Shown piece after piece: positions 3,069 through 5,729 of a stretch of 5,729 nt of DNA. Position 1 is the stretch's first letter, and each line of letters opens with the position of its first letter. The notes below the pieces were generated by a model, which was not told where the DNA came from, did no database searches, and saw only the letters and a list, made by a program, of their open reading frames with translations. This DNA comes from Chloroflexota bacterium. GTDB lineage: Bacteria > Chloroflexota > Anaerolineae > Ardenticatenales > Ardenticatenaceae. The position numbers and the translations under genes are program-made. The DNA lies in contig DOUV01000752.1 in the NCBI GenBank assembly GCA_003520455.1, positions 1 to 5,729 of the forward strand. Reading direction: 5' to 3'.

Positions 3069-5729
3069 GTGGCCGTTTTGAACCCAACCATGGGTGGCGT
3101 CTCCCCCCTGCGCGGCCGCTCAGAAGGCAGTCGCGAGCAGGCGCGGCGCTACCATGATCAAGTGGAACAAGTCCTTCTCGACGTCGACGAGTTCGTCAGT
3201 TTCATCACGGATGTTGAGGGTCATACTTCGGCCCGTACGCTCGTTGCGTTCTGGGAAGGTGAGGCGCGCGCGCAGATCACCCTCCGAAGTCTCGGCCGCT
3301 TGCTCGGTCAGGACCTTGCCTCGGACCTGCGAGCGGTCGAGGAGAGCCTCGATTCCTCCACATCGTATCCTCTTCCCGATTTTAACGAGACCGTCACACC
3401 CCATTTGTTCAGTCTCATCGATGGGATTGAACCGGCGGAGATGATCGTCGCCGATGGACGCGAGGGCGCTGAGCAGTATCACTACGCCTGTGAGCTACGG
3501 ACGGCACTCCTTCAATACGTCCTGGGTGTCATCAACGAGCGTTACCAGGTTCCTAAGTTTCAAAACCTTCTCCAAGCCTCGCAGTGGATTGATGCGTTCT
3601 CGAGCATTCTCCAGGAGGCGGATGCGGTCGTCGATGGGACCTATCAGCTTCTCCGTGACGAGGCACTGGCCGTCCAGAGCTACCTGGATCGGCAGCGGGC
3701 GCAGCTTGAACGACTCGATCGCGAGACACGATCAAGGGATGTCCTGATCCGCCGACTGGGGTGGCGCGAGCAACTGGCGGCGGCCGAGGAGCACATCATC
3801 AACTTCCTGGCCGACCGCGCCGAGAGCGTTGAACGGATCACATTCGAGCGGATTGCAGCCGACAAATCTCCAGGCGCGGTCGAAATGCTGGCAGTGCATA
3901 CCGCCCGCCGCGCGCCAAAGCTTGGGCTGCTCCTGCTTGGCCTGGCCAGTGCCGCCACAGGTGTTGCCGGCTTCAAAGCAACTGGTCGGCCGCTGCCGAC
4001 GATCGGTGGCCTTGAGATTCCCACACCGATTCGTGGGCAAGCCAGCGAGCAAGAGACGGCGCGGCAGGTGGCACTGGGACGCCAAAAGACGTCGTTCGGT
4101 GTAGTCCCGCGGCAGTTTGTTGAGTTGACTGCGCCTGCGGCCGCGGCGGAAGCAGATTCAGCTTCTTCGAAGGCGGAAGCGATCACGGTTCAACCGGCCG
4201 CAGACGGTAAAGACAAAACGGCCTCCGTTCAGCCGGGGAGCCGCGCGGGCGATGCGGTCAGCCGCTTCTTCAACGATCTCTCCGGCTCGAAGGGCCGTCA
4301 GGAGCTCACCATCAAGGAGAGCTCGACGCTCAATCGGGTCTTGACCGAGCTCGAGCGCTTCGGGTACCCGAAGCGCGACGTTCTCGATCTTCTCGGCCTT
4401 TCAGACGCCAGTGCTCTTCGCGCACCGGTTTCGGTCGGGGTTCGGATGAGTCAGGGCCAGCGACTCCTCCTCTTCCCACCCCAGCGGACCACCGACTCGT
4501 CTGTCGCGACGCCAGTTATTCGCCCGGCCTATACCATCCAGAAGGGCGATACACTCTTCGCGATTGCTCGGGCGTTTGGTATCTCGCTCGACACGCTTGT
4601 TGAGAGCAATCCTCAGTTCAAGAATCCGGATCGGATCGAGATCGGGCAGACGGTCATCATTCCAGGCCCAACCTGGGCCGAGGCGCAACGCAACCAGCCT
4701 TTGATCCGGTGGGGCGACCAATTGAACCGAATTGGTGAATTGCTCGGTGTGGCGCCCGAAACACTGGCGAGCCTGAACAACATCGCTCAGCCGGATCAGT
4801 GGATCTACGATGGGCGCCCATTGGTACTGCCCGTCGATGTCGTCGCTCCCGAGCACGCCCAGGCTCTGTTGGTGTCGCGTCGTGGGCAGGGTGCGGCGGC
4901 AAGTGCGGAGGAGGAGACCGAGAAGGCACCAGCGGTCGTAGTCACGGCTGAGGTTCGCTCAGGGGCTCAGTCAACGGCCGGGTCGGCGCCTCCTGCGGCG
5001 CCGTCTTCAACGGCGAGTTCACCGGCGACATCGGTCTCCGCCCTGGTTCCTGACGAGGTCTTCCGCGTGCACGTTGCCAGGCCGGGTGATAGCCTGGTGT
5101 CACTCGCCGAAGCGTTCGATACCACGGTCAAGCAGATCATGTCTGATAATGGCCTGTCGGGCGATCAGCTTGTGCCGGGACAGACCCTGCTGATTCGCGG
5201 CTCGCGCCACCAGCGACCTCCTGCCGCCCGTATCTTCGATGCAACCGCCAGTGGTCGGACGGAGACGCTGTCTTCCGAGACGGGCAGTGGAGGGGTGAAT
5301 CTGGTAGCACCGATCGATAGCGCCGACGTGACCAGCGGTGGCGGTTTGGGCGATCAGACTACCGCGGGACGCGAGCTTCCCCCGCCGACCGCTTCCGGGT
5401 TTGGCGTCCTGGGGAGCAACAGTGGCGAGAGTTCGTCGACGCTGCGGGTGCAGGGAGCAGATCTCGTGGCGCAGTACGGGGGGCAGACCTGGCCGAGTCT
5501 GGAGGCGATGCCGGCGGAGGTGCGCCGCTACTTCGTGGCGACGCTCGACGAGGTCGCCGCCTTCTTCAACGTCCGCCCGGAGGATATCGCCGGGATCCTG
5601 CGGGCCGAACAGAACAACCGCGGCTGGACGCTGCACGAGCCGGGGGTCTCCACGGCGGGAGCCCGCGGGGTGGCCCAGGTGGTGGCGCGCACCTGGAACG
5701 GCTGGAGCAACCCGCGCCGCGACGGCCCC
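3069..5729 (+). CDS. Membrane-anchored LysM-repeat protein with C-terminal lytic-transglycosylase-like domain (3' end cut by window)
   Basis: 887 residues are visible from GTG 3069, with no stop before the window edge. Order: helical N-terminal domain (1-280) with a charged coiled-coil-like stretch at about 197-262; basic RRAPK and one hydrophobic segment (284-302); a linker; a degenerate LysM-like segment (415-470); a clear LysM (488-533, YTIQKGDTLFAIA...VIIPG); a second, weaker one (545-588, IRWGDQLNRIGELL...LVLP); an Ala/Ser/Thr-rich linker; a third LysM (665-710, VHVARPGDSLVSLA...LLIRG); a Ser/Gly linker; and a GH23/SLT-like domain from about 800. There Glu847 (LRAEQNNRGW) is the likely acid and S861-x-x-G-A-x-G-x-x-Q870 matches the family motif. 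LysM binds GlcNAc-containing glycan, and SLT domains cleave peptidoglycan. Arg/Lys before the helix put the N-terminus in the cytoplasm and the wall-acting part outside. The N-terminal domain is unrecognised. The ATG at 3090 is an alternative start. Confidence 0.85.
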   Translation, partial: MAVLNPTMGGVSPLRGRSEGSREQARRYHDQVEQVLLDVDEFVSFITDVEGHTSARTLVAFWEGEARAQITLRSLGRLLGQDLASDLRAVEESLDSSTSYPLPDFNETVTPHLFSLIDGIEPAEMIVADGREGAEQYHYACELRTALLQYVLGVINERYQVPKFQNLLQASQWIDAFSSILQEADAVVDGTYQLLRDEALAVQSYLDRQRAQLERLDRETRSRDVLIRRLGWREQLAAAEEHIINFLADRAESVERITFERIAADKSPGAVEMLAVHTARRAPKLGLLLLGLASAATGVAGFKATGRPLPTIGGLEIPTPIRGQASEQETARQVALGRQKTSFGVVPRQFVELTAPAAAAEADSASSKAEAITVQPAADGKDKTASVQPGSRAGDAVSRFFNDLSGSKGRQELTIKESSTLNRVLTELERFGYPKRDVLDLLGLSDASALRAPVSVGVRMSQGQRLLLFPPQRTTDSSVATPVIRPAYTIQKGDTLFAIARAFGISLDTLVESNPQFKNPDRIEIGQTVIIPGPTWAEAQRNQPLIRWGDQLNRIGELLGVAPETLASLNNIAQPDQWIYDGRPLVLPVDVVAPEHAQALLVSRRGQGAAASAEEETEKAPAVVVTAEVRSGAQSTAGSAPPAAPSSTASSPATSVSALVPDEVFRVHVARPGDSLVSLAEAFDTTVKQIMSDNGLSGDQLVPGQTLLIRGSRHQRPPAARIFDATASGRTETLSSETGSGGVNLVAPIDSADVTSGGGLGDQTTAGRELPPPTASGFGVLGSNSGESSSTLRVQGADLVAQYGGQTWPSLEAMPAEVRRYFVATLDEVAAFFNVRPEDIAGILRAEQNNRGWTLHEPGVSTAGARGVAQVVARTWNGWSNPRRDGP

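Noticed and set aside
3162..3179. TGGAACAA(A/G)TCCTTCTC shared between about 111 and 3163, giving similar WNKSF starts in one frame
   Set aside because: In the upstream glycosyltransferase frame and the LysM frame it simply encodes LEQILL and VEQVLL, a common amphipathic motif. The flanks differ, so this is coincidence and not a repeat element.
3680..4186. 168-codon open frame on the minus strand
   Set aside because: It is antisense to the LysM gene, and its Ser/Arg/Ala-rich composition is typical of a mirror frame. The plus-strand frame has coherent helices and domains.

Overview
The window looks like chromosomal DNA from a GC-rich bacterium. The wall-acting LysM/lytic-transglycosylase protein, the dolichyl-phosphate-sugar-synthase-like glycosyltransferase and the orphan four-helix membrane protein together suggest a Chloroflexota (Thermomicrobia/Sphaerobacter-like) source. 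That assignment is an impression from protein style, not a proven identity.

Left part (1-1480): the 3' end of a gene whose tail resembles a family 2 glycosyltransferase overlaps by 35 bases the start of a complete family 2 glycosyltransferase (100-975). This gene looks like a dolichyl/polyprenyl-phosphate glucose or mannose synthase, so the pair probably works in lipid-linked sugar or cell-surface glycan synthesis. Converging on it from the other strand is a small four-helix membrane protein of unknown function (1480-1118).

Middle (1481-3068): a short divergent control region with a perfect 9-bp inverted repeat separates the membrane-protein gene from a GTG-started three-TPR protein (1597-2115). 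About 950 bases without a convincing protein gene follow. They hold a strong stem-loop at 2201-2235. They also hold a near-consensus sigma-70 promoter (TTGACA, 17 bp, TAGAAT with extended -10), whose -10 and start site lie inside a 22-bp-arm inverted repeat that includes a Gram-positive LexA-type GAAC-N4-GTTC box. A near-perfect 22-bp-arm palindrome that looks like a bidirectional intrinsic terminator comes about 100 bases later. Promoter plus terminator outline a small RNA of about 135 nt, possibly damage-controlled. This is the most interesting part of the window.

Right part (3069-5729, open at the window end): a long gene for a membrane-anchored cell-wall protein. It has an alpha-helical N-terminal domain of about 280 residues with no signal peptide, one membrane segment, at least three LysM-type modules in low-complexity linkers, and a C-terminal lytic-transglycosylase-like domain cut by the window edge. 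It could link cytoplasmic signals to peptidoglycan binding and cleavage.
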